This document shows positions 45,194 to 55,300 of a stretch of 64,000 bases of DNA, in pieces. A program made the position numbers and the translations under genes. Source of the stretch: CAVYOD01 sp963770045 (GTDB taxonomy: Bacteria > Acidobacteriota > Aminicenantia > Aminicenantales > CAVYOD01); assembly GCA_963770045.1 (NCBI GenBank), contig CAVYOD010000022.1, positions 1 to 64,000 on the forward strand. Direction: 5' to 3'. The first letter of the stretch is position 1, and every line of letters starts with the position of its first letter. Below the pieces are notes generated by a model. The model searched no databases. It was not told where the DNA came from and saw only the letters and a list, made by a program, of their open reading frames with translations.

Positions 45194-45849
45194 CGATATA
45201 ACCCTTTTTCCTTAATGTAAGCCTCAACCTCTCGGGGGATGAATCCTTCAAGAGAATCTCCGTTTTTGATCCGTCTCCGGACTTCGGTCGAGGAAACATC
45301 GAGAGCGTCGATCCTCAGCAGGAGGATCTTGAAAGTTTGCAAAAGCCCCTCTTCTAAAGGCTTATCGGAGGGCACGAGGTACATTTCTCTCTGGAATCTT
45401 CCACCCAGGATGTCCCTGGCTCTGTCCAGTTCATACCCCGGCCTCGAAATAACGACGAATGAACACTGAGATAGGACCCGTTCATACTCCCGCCACGTTT
45501 CGATCTCCAAGAAAGAATCGACCCCAAGAATAAAGTAGATCGAAGACCCGCGGTAGATTCTCTTTATTTTTTCCAGGGTCAGGATCGAATAGGATTTCTC
45601 TCTGGCCTCGACTTCGATAGCGCAGGGCTTGAAGAGGGCGTTTCCTGCCAGGGCGAGCTCGACCATCATCAGACGGTCTTGCGGGGAAGCGATCTCCTGG
45701 GTGACTTTGTGGGGCGGGATATAGGACGGAATGAAGAGGACCTGGCTGAGCGAAAACGTCTCCTGAACTATCTCCGCCGCCCGCAGGTGCCCCGAGTGGA
45801 TCGGGTTGAAGGTGCCGCCGAAAAGCCCTATTCTTTCCTTATCCGCCAT
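45190..45849 (-). CDS. nadD: Nicotinate-nucleotide adenylyltransferase
   Basis: 219 residues. The nucleotidyltransferase motif is GLFGGTFNPIHSGHLRAAE, and the C-terminal signature is DVSSTEVRRRIKNGDSL. It makes deamido-NAD, the substrate of NadE at 40902. It overlaps obgE by 11 bases and rsfS by four, so it is translationally coupled at both ends. Confidence 0.95.
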   Translation of the reverse strand: MADKERIGLFGGTFNPIHSGHLRAAEIVQETFSLSQVLFIPSYIPPHKVTQEIASPQDRLMMVELALAGNALFKPCAIEVEAREKSYSILTLEKIKRIYRGSSIYFILGVDSFLEIETWREYERVLSQCSFVVISRPGYELDRARDILGGRFQREMYLVPSDKPLEEGLLQTFKILLLRIDALDVSSTEVRRRIKNGDSLEGFIPREVEAYIKEKGLYR

Positions 45850-46882
45850 GGCTTTCCTCAGCCGGCCTCGCCGCCTCCTTCGACATCCGCTCCAGGGTCC
45901 TCGCGATGGCCGAAACGAGCGGCCTCAGCCCCTGTGAATGGAGCGCGGAAATGGCGAAAAACGGGATCTTTTCCCTTTTCGCCAGGCGCTCGATTTTTTC
46001 TAACCGAGTCCCGCTCTCTCCGAGAAGGTCGATTTTGTTCGCGACCAAAATCTGCCTTCTCCTAGCAAGCTCGGGATTAAAAGCTTTCAACTCAGACATG
46101 ACGACCGAAAAATCCTGCTCCGGATCCCTTCCCGTAGAGGGTGAGACGTCGACCAGGTGGACCAGGATCTTGGTCCTCTCGATGTGCTTGAGAAAGCGCG
46201 TGCCCAGTCCGGCCCCCTGATGAGCGCCCTTGATCAGCCCCGGGATATCTGCGACCACAAAACTCTTTCTCGTTCCCGGCTCTACGACCCCCAAGGTGGG
46301 CAGCAACGTCGTAAAGGGATAATCGGCGATAACCGGCCGGGCGGCTGAGATCTTGGAGATCAGGCTGGACTTCCCGACGTTGGGAAAACCGATCAGTCCG
46401 ACATCCGCGATGAGCTTCAGCTCGAGGAGGAGCTCTTTTTCTTCTCCCGGTTTGCCGGTTTCCGACTGACGCGGGGCCTGGTTGGTCGAAGTGGCAAAAG
46501 ACGCGTTTCCTCGCCCGCCCTTGCCCCCTTTGACGGCAAGGTAGCGTTGGCCCGGCTCCGTGAAATCAAATAAAATCGCGGTTTGTCCCTTTTCTCGAAC
46601 GATTGTTCCAACAGGGACTTTCAAAAAGAGGTCTGTCCCCTTCTTCCCCTGCCGGTTGCTGCCTTCGCCGTGGGAGCCGTTCCTGGCCCTGTTGAGTGGA
46701 TGGAACCGAAAATACCCCAGCGAGTTGAGGTCCGTATCTGAATCCAGATAGACGTTGCCCCCGTCACCTCCCCGGCCTCCGTCCGGTCCCCCCTTGGGGA
46801 CGCGGTATTCCCTCCGGAAACTCACGCAGCCATTTCCTCCCTTGCCGGCCCGGAGGATGACACTGACCTGATCAATAAACAT
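45839..46882 (-). CDS. obgE: Obg GTPase
   Basis: 347 residues. The glycine-rich Obg fold is at the N-terminus (RAGKGGNGCVSFRREYRVPK). The G domain has GFPNVGKSSLI (G1), DIPGL (G3) and NKIDLLGE (G4). The extended C-terminal Obg domain is absent. It acts in 50S assembly and stringent control, between rpmA and nadD as in many bacteria. Confidence 0.96.
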   Translation of the reverse strand: MFIDQVSVILRAGKGGNGCVSFRREYRVPKGGPDGGRGGDGGNVYLDSDTDLNSLGYFRFHPLNRARNGSHGEGSNRQGKKGTDLFLKVPVGTIVREKGQTAILFDFTEPGQRYLAVKGGKGGRGNASFATSTNQAPRQSETGKPGEEKELLLELKLIADVGLIGFPNVGKSSLISKISAARPVIADYPFTTLLPTLGVVEPGTRKSFVVADIPGLIKGAHQGAGLGTRFLKHIERTKILVHLVDVSPSTGRDPEQDFSVVMSELKAFNPELARRRQILVANKIDLLGESGTRLEKIERLAKREKIPFFAISALHSQGLRPLVSAIARTLERMSKEAARPAEESHGG

Positions 46883-46957
46883 CCTGGGAGATGCCTGGAC
46901 TCTTAGCCCCTTCCGCTTTTTTAAGGTGAGAGTTGATAATTCTTAGGCCGCCCACAG

Positions 46958-47212
46958 TCATGCAGGGAGCACCGAAACGATCTTGTGTCCCTTGCCTTTA
47001 TTTTCGAAATGAACAATCCCCGTGATCTTGGCAAAGAGGGTGTCGTCCTTCCCTCTCCCGACGTTGAAACCGGGCTTGAAAGGTGTGCCTCGCTGACGGA
47101 CAAGAATACTCCCGGCGTTTACTTTCTGTCCGCCGAAGCGTTTAACGCCGAGCCTTTGGCCCTGGCTGTCCCGTCCATTCTTCGCGCTCCCGCCGGCTTT
47201 TTTGTGAGCCAT
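46958..47212 (-). CDS. rpmA: 50S ribosomal protein L27
   Basis: 84 residues starting MAHKKAGGSAKNGRDSQGQR, which needs no N-terminal processing. GSILVRQRGTPFKPG is the family signature. It lies five bases after rplU. Confidence 0.97.
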   Translation of the reverse strand: MAHKKAGGSAKNGRDSQGQRLGVKRFGGQKVNAGSILVRQRGTPFKPGFNVGRGKDDTLFAKITGIVHFENKGKGHKIVSVLPA

Positions 47213-47216
47213 CGTC

Positions 47217-47756
47217 TTACTCCTTCGTTTTGGTCGCCTGCTTTCTGGGTTTGGCCGCCGGCTTGGCGACCGCTTTCTTCCTGGAGACCGGCTTCCCTTT
47301 GGCGGCTTCCGCCGGGCCGACTTTGATCTCTTTTTTAGCCTTGGGTTCCTTCCTGGCGACTTTTTTCTCCTCGGCTCCCGGCACTTCCGTTGTCATCACC
47401 CTGCTCTCGAGCTTGACCTTCTCTTCCTCGGACAAACCGCTCCAATCGGGAACTATCTTTTCGATCCTGACACGGGTGAGCTCCTGGCGGTGGCCCCTCG
47501 TCCGCCGGTATTGTTTTCTTCTCTTTTTCTTGAAAATGAGCACCTTTTCATCCTTAAAATTCTCAAGGACTTCTGCCTGAACTCGAGCATTCTCAAGGAC
47601 CGGGGTGCCGACAAACGTGGCTTCGCCGTCGTCGATCAGGAGAATCCGATCAAACCCGACTTTTTCTCCTTTTTCCGCGCCGAGCTTCTCCACCGAGAGG
47701 ACATCTCCTTCCTGGACCTTGTACTGTTTTCCGCCAGTCTTAATCACTGCGAACAT
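47217..47756 (-). CDS. rplU: 50S ribosomal protein L21 with long basic C-terminal extension
   Basis: 179 residues where about 103 is usual. The L21 domain is complete (FAVIKTGGKQYKVQEGDVLS ... KRRKQYRRTRGHRQELTRVR). After residue 105 comes a SGLSEEEKVKLESRV linker, then a Lys/Ala/Pro-rich tail (KKAVAKPAAKPRKQATKTKE) with histone-H1-like composition. The tail probably lies on the ribosome surface and contacts RNA. Confidence 0.94.
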   Translation of the reverse strand: MFAVIKTGGKQYKVQEGDVLSVEKLGAEKGEKVGFDRILLIDDGEATFVGTPVLENARVQAEVLENFKDEKVLIFKKKRRKQYRRTRGHRQELTRVRIEKIVPDWSGLSEEEKVKLESRVMTTEVPGAEEKKVARKEPKAKKEIKVGPAEAAKGKPVSRKKAVAKPAAKPRKQATKTKE

Positions 47757-48106
47757 GGTTTTTCCTTTTGTAAATATAGAAACCGGATGCTAAATTTAGC
47801 ACAGGGAAGCTTTTATGTCAAATTGGTTACGTACCCCGCACCCCGTACCGCGTTCCCCGTTTTGTAGTCAGGAAAACATTCAAAGAAGAAAGAATACTTC
47901 AAACGCCCATCGTGCCCGTTCCCCGCGCATGGAAAACGACGAGATAGAGGTATGAGCTGTAAGCCGTTAGAACAAATATGACTTTAAAAAATAAGAATGA
48001 CGACTTCTCACGCCTCAGTGCTCACGGCTCACTTCTTGAGGGGTTGACAAAGCCTTTTCTTTTCCTTACTTTAGGGGGGATCTGAGGGGCAAATCCCGAG
48101 AAACAC
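47757..48106. other. Intergenic region between rplU and tRNA-Val
   Basis: Holds CCCCGCACCCCGTACCGCGT-type words (47834-47860) and a CTCACGCCTCAGTGCTCACGG block (from 48008) of the dispersed repeat family. TTGACA occurs at 48044 and TTACTT at 48066, a possible but weak promoter for the tRNA. Confidence 0.45.
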
Positions 48107-48178
48107 GGGCGGTTAGCTCAGCGGTAGAGTACCGGTCTTACAAACCGGGGGTCACTGGTTCGAACCCAGTACCGCCCA
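48107..48178 (+). tRNA. tRNA-Val (TAC)
   Basis: Acceptor GGGCGGT/ACCGCCC, D-arm TAGCTCAGCGGTAGAG, anticodon stem CCGGT/ACCGG with loop CTTACAA, T-loop TTCGAAC. The discriminator is A and CCA is not encoded. All stems pair. Confidence 0.95.
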
Positions 48179-48185
48179 TCCTGCT

Positions 48186-48281
48186 ACCCGAAACGCCTTC
48201 ATGCCACAAATCCCCCTTGATTTCTCAAGGGGGATAAGGGGGATTAATATTGCTAGGTGAATTCTGAGAGGCGTTTCGGGT
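48186..48281. repeat. Inverted-repeat element after tRNA-Val
   Basis: 13-bp perfect terminal inverted repeats (48186-48198 with 48269-48281, arm ACCCGAAACGCCT) enclose a second hairpin, AATCCCCCTTGA...TCAAGGGGGAT (48209-48233). A third AGGCGTTT word lies at 48370. It is non-coding; REP or MITE-like. Confidence 0.65.
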
Positions 48282-48719
48282 TCAAAAATAATTTGGAGGC
48301 CAACCTTCTTCCCCGTCCAATTCCTAGGAGGGGAAGGGGAGGTTAATTTCCAAAATTAGAAGTCTTAGAGGCGTTTGCGGATTCTAGGTTTCCCAAAACA
48401 CCCACCAGCCCTGATAAGATGTCGGGCCGCGGCCTCGTTTATCACACACGTCTCTCACCAGCACGCTGGGTTGGGATCTCCTGCCCACGAAAAAAAAGCT
48501 CGTCTATCTCGCGATCCGGTAGGGAGCGGGCAATCGGAGGCGGCCTGGAAGGGAGGCCGGGATGATAAGTCGCTGTTTAAGCTGTTTAATCGGATTTCAA
48601 GATGAGCTGAAGGCCCTAAGAATCTTCCTTCAGCTTCACCGCACAGCGCATATAACCGGGGACATGTACCTCTAGTCCTTGTCCCGCATCTTGATCTGCT
48701 GATCCGCGGATCCCGCTTC
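48282..48719. other. Intergenic region, no gene recognised
   Basis: About 440 bases with no frame that resembles a protein. It includes a second GGGGAAGGGGAGGTTAAT-type block (48320-48345) and no tRNA. Confidence 0.4.
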
Positions 48720-50252
48720 CTATGACGTCACCGTGGCCACGTGCTTGTGGCATTTCGGGCAGGAATATTCAGCAACGTAGAGCTCGGTCGATTTGTCGTC
48801 GAGGGCCGGATTGATCGGCCCTACGCTCCCGTCGCTGTAGCGAATCCGCGTCGGGTAGCCGCATTCGCAGTACAGGACGGAAGCCCCTTGACTGAGCCAA
48901 CCCGCGGCACGGAGGATCCCTTGGATCTTTTCCCGTTTTTCCGCTTCGCTCCCCGGCTCGCTGATGATGGACGACAAAATCGAACTCAACGGCCGCTCGC
49001 CGTACACGAATTTGAATATCTTTTCATTTATCTGGGGATCAGAAGCCAAGCGGCCGGCGTCGAGATGGCGTTTCAGCTCAGGGATCGCCTCCCGGGCGCC
49101 GATCCCGACGAGCAGGGCCGCCAGGGCATAGATGCCCACCTCGTCCCGGTTCATCGCCTCCACGATTGCCGGGACGGCATCCTGGCCCGCGTTAACCAGA
49201 ATTTCGCGGGCCGCCGGCCGTCGACTTCCGAGCTGGAACGCGGCGCTGTAGTCCCTGCTGTTGAAAATCGCGGCCAGAGCCGCATAGTCTCTCTTTGCGC
49301 CCAGATCCTGGGCCCAGGGGCGCACGTCGCCGTAGATGAAGCGCGCGACTTCGGCGGCGACATTCTGCCGCAACCGGCCGTTTTCAATCCATTGGCGAAG
49401 GAATGGCCCCGCTTCGGAAAAACCGGTCTGGGCCAGGATCAGGGCCAGGACGTGGGCGATGTTTTCCATGGACTTGACTTTGGCAAACCTCTCCATGATC
49501 AGCCGCGCGGAGGCGTCGGCCGGGAAGTGTTTGACCAGCCCCTCTGCGGACTCTCTCATCTCGGAGGAGTTCCAATCCGAGGACCGCACGAAGAGTTCCT
49601 TCCAAGCCTCGCCGACCGCCTCCGCGTTCTGCGTGTCGACGGGCATGGTCGTGATTCCCCGGGCTTTGAGCTCCTCCGCCCTGAGGCTTTGCCCGTCGGC
49701 CCAGCGCGGGTCGGGGTGCGATATATAGCGCAGATAATCGAATAGCAGGGTCCAGGTACTGCTCTTTTTGATTTCCTGGCGCATCTTCTCCAGCTTTTCC
49801 TCTTTTTCTTGTTTGGTGCGCTCTGTCTCTATGCCCAGGCGTTCCTTCAGGAGTTCCTTCATCGAGGCCTTGGCCGCGGCGGCGACCTCCGGGTCCTGAT
49901 CTTTCGCCGCATGTCCCAAGGCCGAGATCGCCCGAGTGTCCCTCATTTTCCCCAGGGCAGTCGCGGCCATCAACCGGGCTCCTCGATCGGGGTGCCTGAG
50001 ATGATTGATCAACGGCTGAACCGCTTGCGGCCCGAGGGAGATCATCTTCGTGAGCGATTCTTCCCGCAAACCTGCATCGGGCGAATTCAACTTGAACAAC
50101 AGGGCCTCCACCTCTTTTTTCACGTCCCCTTTATGGGGAGCATCTCTGCGGGTGGACTGGGGGACAGCCGCAGGTCTATGAGGGCTCCCCCCAAGGTTGG
50201 CCTCTGTGAGTTCCGCCTTCTCTTTGCCCCAGAGTCTCTTTAAAAGCCCCAT
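48720..50252 (-). CDS. HEAT-repeat protein with C-terminal zinc ribbon
   Basis: 510 residues. HEAT/armadillo-like repeats are clear at residues 45-135 (GPQAVQPLINHLRHPDRGAR; TRAISALGHAAKDQDPEV). A charged coiled stretch follows (about 140-165), then a helical middle with a further AIPELKRHLDAGRL-type repeat near 385. The end carries CECGYPTRI and CPKCHKH, a four-Cys zinc ribbon. There is no signal peptide. GGAGAG precedes ATG. Probably a cytoplasmic adaptor; function unknown. Confidence 0.75.
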   Translation of the reverse strand: MGLLKRLWGKEKAELTEANLGGSPHRPAAVPQSTRRDAPHKGDVKKEVEALLFKLNSPDAGLREESLTKMISLGPQAVQPLINHLRHPDRGARLMAATALGKMRDTRAISALGHAAKDQDPEVAAAAKASMKELLKERLGIETERTKQEKEEKLEKMRQEIKKSSTWTLLFDYLRYISHPDPRWADGQSLRAEELKARGITTMPVDTQNAEAVGEAWKELFVRSSDWNSSEMRESAEGLVKHFPADASARLIMERFAKVKSMENIAHVLALILAQTGFSEAGPFLRQWIENGRLRQNVAAEVARFIYGDVRPWAQDLGAKRDYAALAAIFNSRDYSAAFQLGSRRPAAREILVNAGQDAVPAIVEAMNRDEVGIYALAALLVGIGAREAIPELKRHLDAGRLASDPQINEKIFKFVYGERPLSSILSSIISEPGSEAEKREKIQGILRAAGWLSQGASVLYCECGYPTRIRYSDGSVGPINPALDDKSTELYVAEYSCPKCHKHVATVTS

Positions 50253-50504
50253 ATCGCTCTCCTTTTCCCCATGTCCGGGCTCATGCCTCGGTCCGGTTGC
50301 GCGACTTTATCATTCCTGGGTTAGATATTCAAGAAAAACAAGAGGCAATTGGGGATAGGAAATTCCTTTTTCGCACCGTATGGTTACCCCGCCTATCAGG
50401 CTCGGAACCGATGTCTCCCATCACGAAATAATGATATCCAGGGCTGGTGATCGGATTCAAAAAGGAGGTTTTTGTCACGAAACGGGAAGGAGTCTATCAG
50501 AAAA

Positions 50505-50535
50505 ATGCGCCCTGGACTCAAAATCCTCCAGGAAG
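50505..50535 (+). pseudogene. tRNA-Leu (CAA) anticodon-arm remnant
   Basis: GCGCCCTGGACTCAAAATCC fits the anticodon arm of tRNA-Leu (loop CTCAAAA), but neither acceptor nor T-arm can be found nearby. The same arm occurs in the remnant at 20719 on the other strand. Confidence 0.35.
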
Positions 50536-50707
50536 AAAAATTGGCTTATACCGTTAAGCCCAGCATTGTCAGCAACTTGCTAGGGAATTAACAACTTATA
50601 AGAAAAAGTGGCGGGTCATACCGTTCCCACCGTTTGCATTGTTTGCGTGGAATAATGCAAATAGGTAACACATAAGTGACACAGTGGGAATATGCCTTTT
50701 ATTCAAA

Positions 50708-50758
50708 CCTCTGGCCTGTCACGCCCGAGGTCGCGAGTTCAAGCCTCGCTTCCCCTGC
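50708..50758 (+). pseudogene. tRNA-Asp 3'-half remnant
   Basis: Starting at the anticodon arm (CTGGCCTGTCACGCC, loop with GTC), the sequence follows the intact tRNA-Asp through AGGTCGCGAGTTC and on to CCCCTGCCG with scattered changes in the T stem and acceptor. No 5' half is present. It is a third tRNA-Asp 3' fragment in the window, after 15294 and the full gene at 21174. Confidence 0.6.
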
Positions 50759-50822
50759 CGGTAAACTCGTACACTCCGCCCGCTTGTCCGCCTAACTGAC
50801 ACTTACCCGCCGCACATTCGCC

Positions 50823-51956
50823 TCACATCTTCACGAACTCGACCCTGCGGTTGTTGGCCTTCCCGGCAGCGGTATCGTTTGTGTCCGCGGGCTGCGTCTC
50901 GCCCAAACCATCGGTCGCCATCCGAGCCGCATCGATCCCGAATTCGGCAGCGAGCGTGCTCTTCACGGCTGCCGCCCGCCGCTTGGAGAGATCCAGATTG
51001 GCCGTGGCGTCACCGTCCGAATCCGTGTGGCCGATGATCTTCACCTTGAGTCCCGGGTTCTCATTCAACACGGACGCGATCTCCTTGAGCGTGCCGTAGG
51101 ACTCGCCCCGGATCCTGTCGCTATTCACGTCGAACAGAATTCCGTGCGTGACCCACTTGCCTTCGGTCATGAGTTTATTGCGGGTGTCGGGCGCGCCGAC
51201 GGCGAGCCGCACGTTGCTCATGTAATACAGAAAGTCTGGCCCCGCATCGTGGATGTAGAAGATAATACTGTTGTACTTACCTCCGGGCACCATCGCCTTG
51301 GGCACGTCCCAGACTTTCTGTTCGTTGAAGTACACGCGCACACGCTCTTTCTGCCGCCAGATGGCGACGTGCGCCACACCGTCGTTCTTTGCCTCGAATG
51401 GCTCTATCTGCACCTGAACCGCGGCTTCGCCCACGCCATCCTGCCTTCGATCGGAGCTCGACGCCCCCTTTGGATGCGCGGTGAACGTGAACCGGTTGTT
51501 GGCGCCATGCCAGCCGGCTGGTTGCTTCACATTCGACAGTTCGGCGATGCTCGTGGAAATCACGGTTCCATACTTGAATGGCTTGCTGGCCAACAAGTCA
51601 AACTCGAAGGTGAAATTCTCTGGCAACGCGGGTCCGACATCCGGCACGAACACACCGCCTTTGGTGAACATCAGCCAGCGCCCCGGCTTCCCTTCGATCG
51701 TCACCACTTCGGCCGCCGCATTGGTATCCCAACCGCTGGGGAAGTCTCCGATGGCATCCCCCATGAAGTCGTAGAAGGCGACGACTTTCGCGCCTGGAAC
51801 GAAATCGTACTTGCTGAAGGCTTTAATGTCCGTGGCGTTCTGGGCATGCGCCGCGAACGTGCTCGACAGGAACGCCGCTACGAAAATGGCCCGGGTTATG
51901 ATTCTTCCCCTGGCCGCGGGACGACGTGACGTCGGCCTGCTGGTGCGTGTGCTCAT
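50823..51956 (-). CDS. OmpA-family outer-membrane protein
   Basis: 377 residues from ATG 51956 (AGAGGAGA upstream); the longer frame to 52082 lacks support. A signal peptide ends AAHAQ. A LamG/concanavalin-like beta domain follows (about 45-255), then the OmpA C-terminal peptidoglycan-binding domain (HGILFDVNSDRIRGES ... IIGHTDSDGDATANLDLSKR ... NRRVEF). It should link the outer membrane to the wall, which implies a diderm cell. GC content is somewhat higher than in neighbours. Confidence 0.88.
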   Translation of the reverse strand: MSTRTSRPTSRRPAARGRIITRAIFVAAFLSSTFAAHAQNATDIKAFSKYDFVPGAKVVAFYDFMGDAIGDFPSGWDTNAAAEVVTIEGKPGRWLMFTKGGVFVPDVGPALPENFTFEFDLLASKPFKYGTVISTSIAELSNVKQPAGWHGANNRFTFTAHPKGASSSDRRQDGVGEAAVQVQIEPFEAKNDGVAHVAIWRQKERVRVYFNEQKVWDVPKAMVPGGKYNSIIFYIHDAGPDFLYYMSNVRLAVGAPDTRNKLMTEGKWVTHGILFDVNSDRIRGESYGTLKEIASVLNENPGLKVKIIGHTDSDGDATANLDLSKRRAAAVKSTLAAEFGIDAARMATDGLGETQPADTNDTAAGKANNRRVEFVKM

Positions 51957-52340
51957 GGGTATCTCCTCTTGATTGTGGTCGCGAAGTATCGGAATTTGGG
52001 TTTTCGCTGCGCTGGGGGAATGGGAAATCTGATCGTTATCTTCCCATCCAAGCATCGTGAAAAAGTTTAGAACACTGCCCAAAAGATGTCAAGGACGGCT
52101 TGAGTGCGCGAGGCCCGCAATCATAAGATTCTTGCCTGTGGCGAGGCCATCACCCCGTCTCTGCTTTTTCTCCCCCCTTGGGGTTATGAAAACATCTCAA
52201 AAATCACCCCCCGAATCCTTCTAAATGGCTATTCCCCTCGGCTCGCGAAGGCCTGTAAACTGAGTCGAGCTCTGACGGGTCTGTCCGCCGGAATCCGAGG
52301 ACACGGGCCCAAAAAAAGCATTCTATCGAGGTATCTGAGC
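51957..52340. other. Divergent intergenic region
   Basis: Lies between the divergently transcribed OmpA-type and sensor-kinase genes, so it should contain both promoters. No clear box pair is seen. The frame open upstream of 52341 has no ribosome site and is not taken as coding. Confidence 0.4.
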
Positions 52341-55300
52341 ATGGCCAACAAAAAAACGCGCCCTGGGAAGTATCTTAAGAGATCATCAAATCGGAATAAG
52401 AAAGAGTCTTCCCATCTCCGCTCAGCATTCCCTCGGAAAGAACAGGATTCTCCGGTTCCTCCGCAAGGGAGCGACCGCGAGCTTTTCAGGATGGTCCGGC
52501 TGATGTGCGATAACGTCCCCGATATGATCTGGGCAAAGGACCTCAAGAAAAGGTTCATCTTCGCCAACAAAGCCATCTGCCAAAAGCTTCTCAACGCCAA
52601 GAGCACGGACGAGCCGGTCGGAAAAACCGATATGTTCTTTGCCCAACGCGAGCGGGCTTCACACGCCAGAAACTTGAGCTACCATACATTCGGCGAGATC
52701 TGCAGGGATTCCGACGCCATCGTGATGAAGGAGAGAAAACCTCAAAGGTTTGAGGAATTCGGCAATGTCCAAGGCAAATTCCTTTATCTGGATGTCTACA
52801 AAGCGCCTTTTCTGGACGAACGCGGCAGGATGATCGGGACCGTCGGCAGCGGCCGGGATGTGACCAAAGAAAAGCAGATGCAAAAGGAGCACCTCAAGAT
52901 CCTGGAAGAACTGAAGAAAAGCGAATCGAAATACCGGATCCTGTTTGAAACATGCACCGATGCGATCTTCCTTCAGCCATCCGAGGGGCCTATCATCGAC
53001 TGCAACAAGGCAGCTTGTGAGATGTTCGGATACAGTAAGAAAGAAATGCTCAAATTTTCCGCCGTCGACCTGGTCCCCAAGAAGAATCAAACCCGATTCC
53101 GCCAGGGCTTTAAAAAAATGCGGGAAGCCGGCGAGATCCTGGCTGCAACCTATGGCCAAAAAAAGACAGGGGAAATCTTCCCTTGCGTGGTCAATGCGCG
53201 GCACGCGGAAATTGAGGGCGAACTCATGACCGTCGCCTTTGTCAGCGACATCAGCCAGAGCAAGAAGGCCGAAGAAGCGCTCCAGGAAAGCAAGCGCTTT
53301 CTATCCAGCATCTTCAGCAGCATTCAGGATGGGATCAGCATCCTGGACAAAGAGTTCCGCATCATCCAGGTCAACCCGGCCATGGAGAAATGGTATGCGG
53401 ACGCCATGCCCCTGGTGGGGAAAAAATGCTATGCGGCCTTCCACGACAGGAGCCGAACCTGCAAAGTTTGTCCTTCGCGTCAGACCATGAAGACGGGCAA
53501 ACCGGCCATGAAATTGTCCCCTTGAAAGTGCAGGGGAACGAGCGTTCCGGGATGGCTGGAAGTCTTTTCCTTCCCTCTTAAAGACGAACTGACAGGAAGA
53601 ACCCGGGGAGTCATTGAATACGTCCGTAATATTACCGAGCGTAAACTCACAGAGCAGAAACTCCAGGAAAGCGAAGAAAAATATTCGCTTGTCACCAAGG
53701 AAACCGGACAAGTGATCTATGACTACAATATCGAGACGGGAGACATTGCCTGGAGTGGAGCTATCAGGGAAGTGACAGGGTATGCGCCCCAAGAATTTGT
53801 TTTCAACATCGATGAATGGGAGAAAAGAATTCACCCCGAGGACCGGGGGTTGGCCATGAGGCTTCTTGCCGAGGCCAGGAGAAAAGGCCAGAGATACCTG
53901 GCTGAATACCGTTTTCAGGTGAAAGACGGGCGGTACCGGGAGATGAGAGACACCGGTATCTTCCTCAAAGACAAAAGAGGAAGGCCCTTTAGGATGATCG
54001 GCACGATGACCGATGTCACCCAGCACAAGCGGGCGGACCGGGTCAAAGACGCCGTCTACAAAATATCTGAGGCCGTGAATTCGGTGGAGAACCTCGAAGA
54101 ACTTTTCCATTCCATCCACAATATCATCGTCGAGTTGATGCCGGCCAAGAACTTTTATATAGCCCTCTATGACCGCGCTTCAGAAACCCTCAGTTTCCCT
54201 TACTTTATTGACGAATTCGATCCCATGCCCGCTCCTCACAAGCTCGGGCGAGGTCTGACCGAATATGTTCTCCGGACCGGAGAGCCCCTGCTCGCCCTGC
54301 CCGAAAAATTCGAGGAGCTCGTCCAGAGCGGGCAGGTCGAATCTATCGGCGCCCCCTCGATCGATTGGCTGGGAGTCCCCCTGAAGACGAAGGACCGGAC
54401 GATCGGTGTCCTCGTCGTCCAGACCTACACGGAAGGCGTCCGGTATCGCGAAGAAGACAAGGACATGCTCATGTTCGTGTCCACCCAGGCGGCCATGGCC
54501 ATCGAGCGGAAACGGGCCGAAGAGGACCTTCGCCGGAGCGAAGAAACGGCCAGGGCCATCCTCAATGCTTCGCCGGATTTGGCCTTCTTGATCGACACCA
54601 GGGGGACGATTCTGGCTTTGAACGATTCCTTTGCCCAAACTCTCGGCAGGAGCAAGGAAGAGCTCCTCGGGACGACCGCCTATGGGCATATCCCCCCCGA
54701 TCTCGGCTCAGCCCGGAAAGAGCACATTGAGGAGGTCGTTCGGACGGGAGTCCCGGTCCGCTTCGAGGACGAGAGGGGCGGGAAATTCTTTGATAACGCC
54801 GTCTATCCTATTCTGAATCTTCAGGGAAGGGCCGAAAGGGTCGCAATATTCGCGAAAGATATCACCGCGCGGAAGCTCTTCGAGAAAGCCCTCCTCGACT
54901 CCCTGAAAGAAAAAGAAGTCCTCCTCAAGGAAATCCATCACCGGGTGAAGAACAACATGCAGGTCATCTCGAGCCTCCTCAACCTTCAATCCAAATACCT
55001 CAAAGATCCAACCGCGCTGGAGATGTTCAAGGAGAGCCAGAACCGCATCCGGTCCATGGCCCTCGTCCACGAAAAGCTCTACCAATCCAAGGATCTGTCC
55101 CGGATCAATTTTGCCGAATATCTCCAGAGTGTCGTCAGCTACCTCTTTCGCTCCTATCAAGTCGACTCGAACCTTGTCCAACTCAAACTGAATCTGGAGG
55201 AAACGTTTATGAACATAAACGTCGCCATCCCCTGCGGACTGATCGTCAATGAGCTCGTCTCGAACTGTCTGAAGCATGCTTTCCCCGAGGGCCGGTCGGG

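Larger units (their letters stand above)
50253..50822. other. Intergenic region with tRNA debris
   Basis: No protein gene is seen. It contains tRNA-Leu-like and tRNA-Asp-like pieces (listed separately), with TGGCGGGTCATACCG and AACACATAAGTGACACAGTG words between them. Confidence 0.5.

Noticed and set aside
48741..49745. 334-codon plus-strand frame opposite the HEAT-repeat gene
   Set aside because: Shadow frame; the minus-strand protein has clear repeats and a zinc ribbon.
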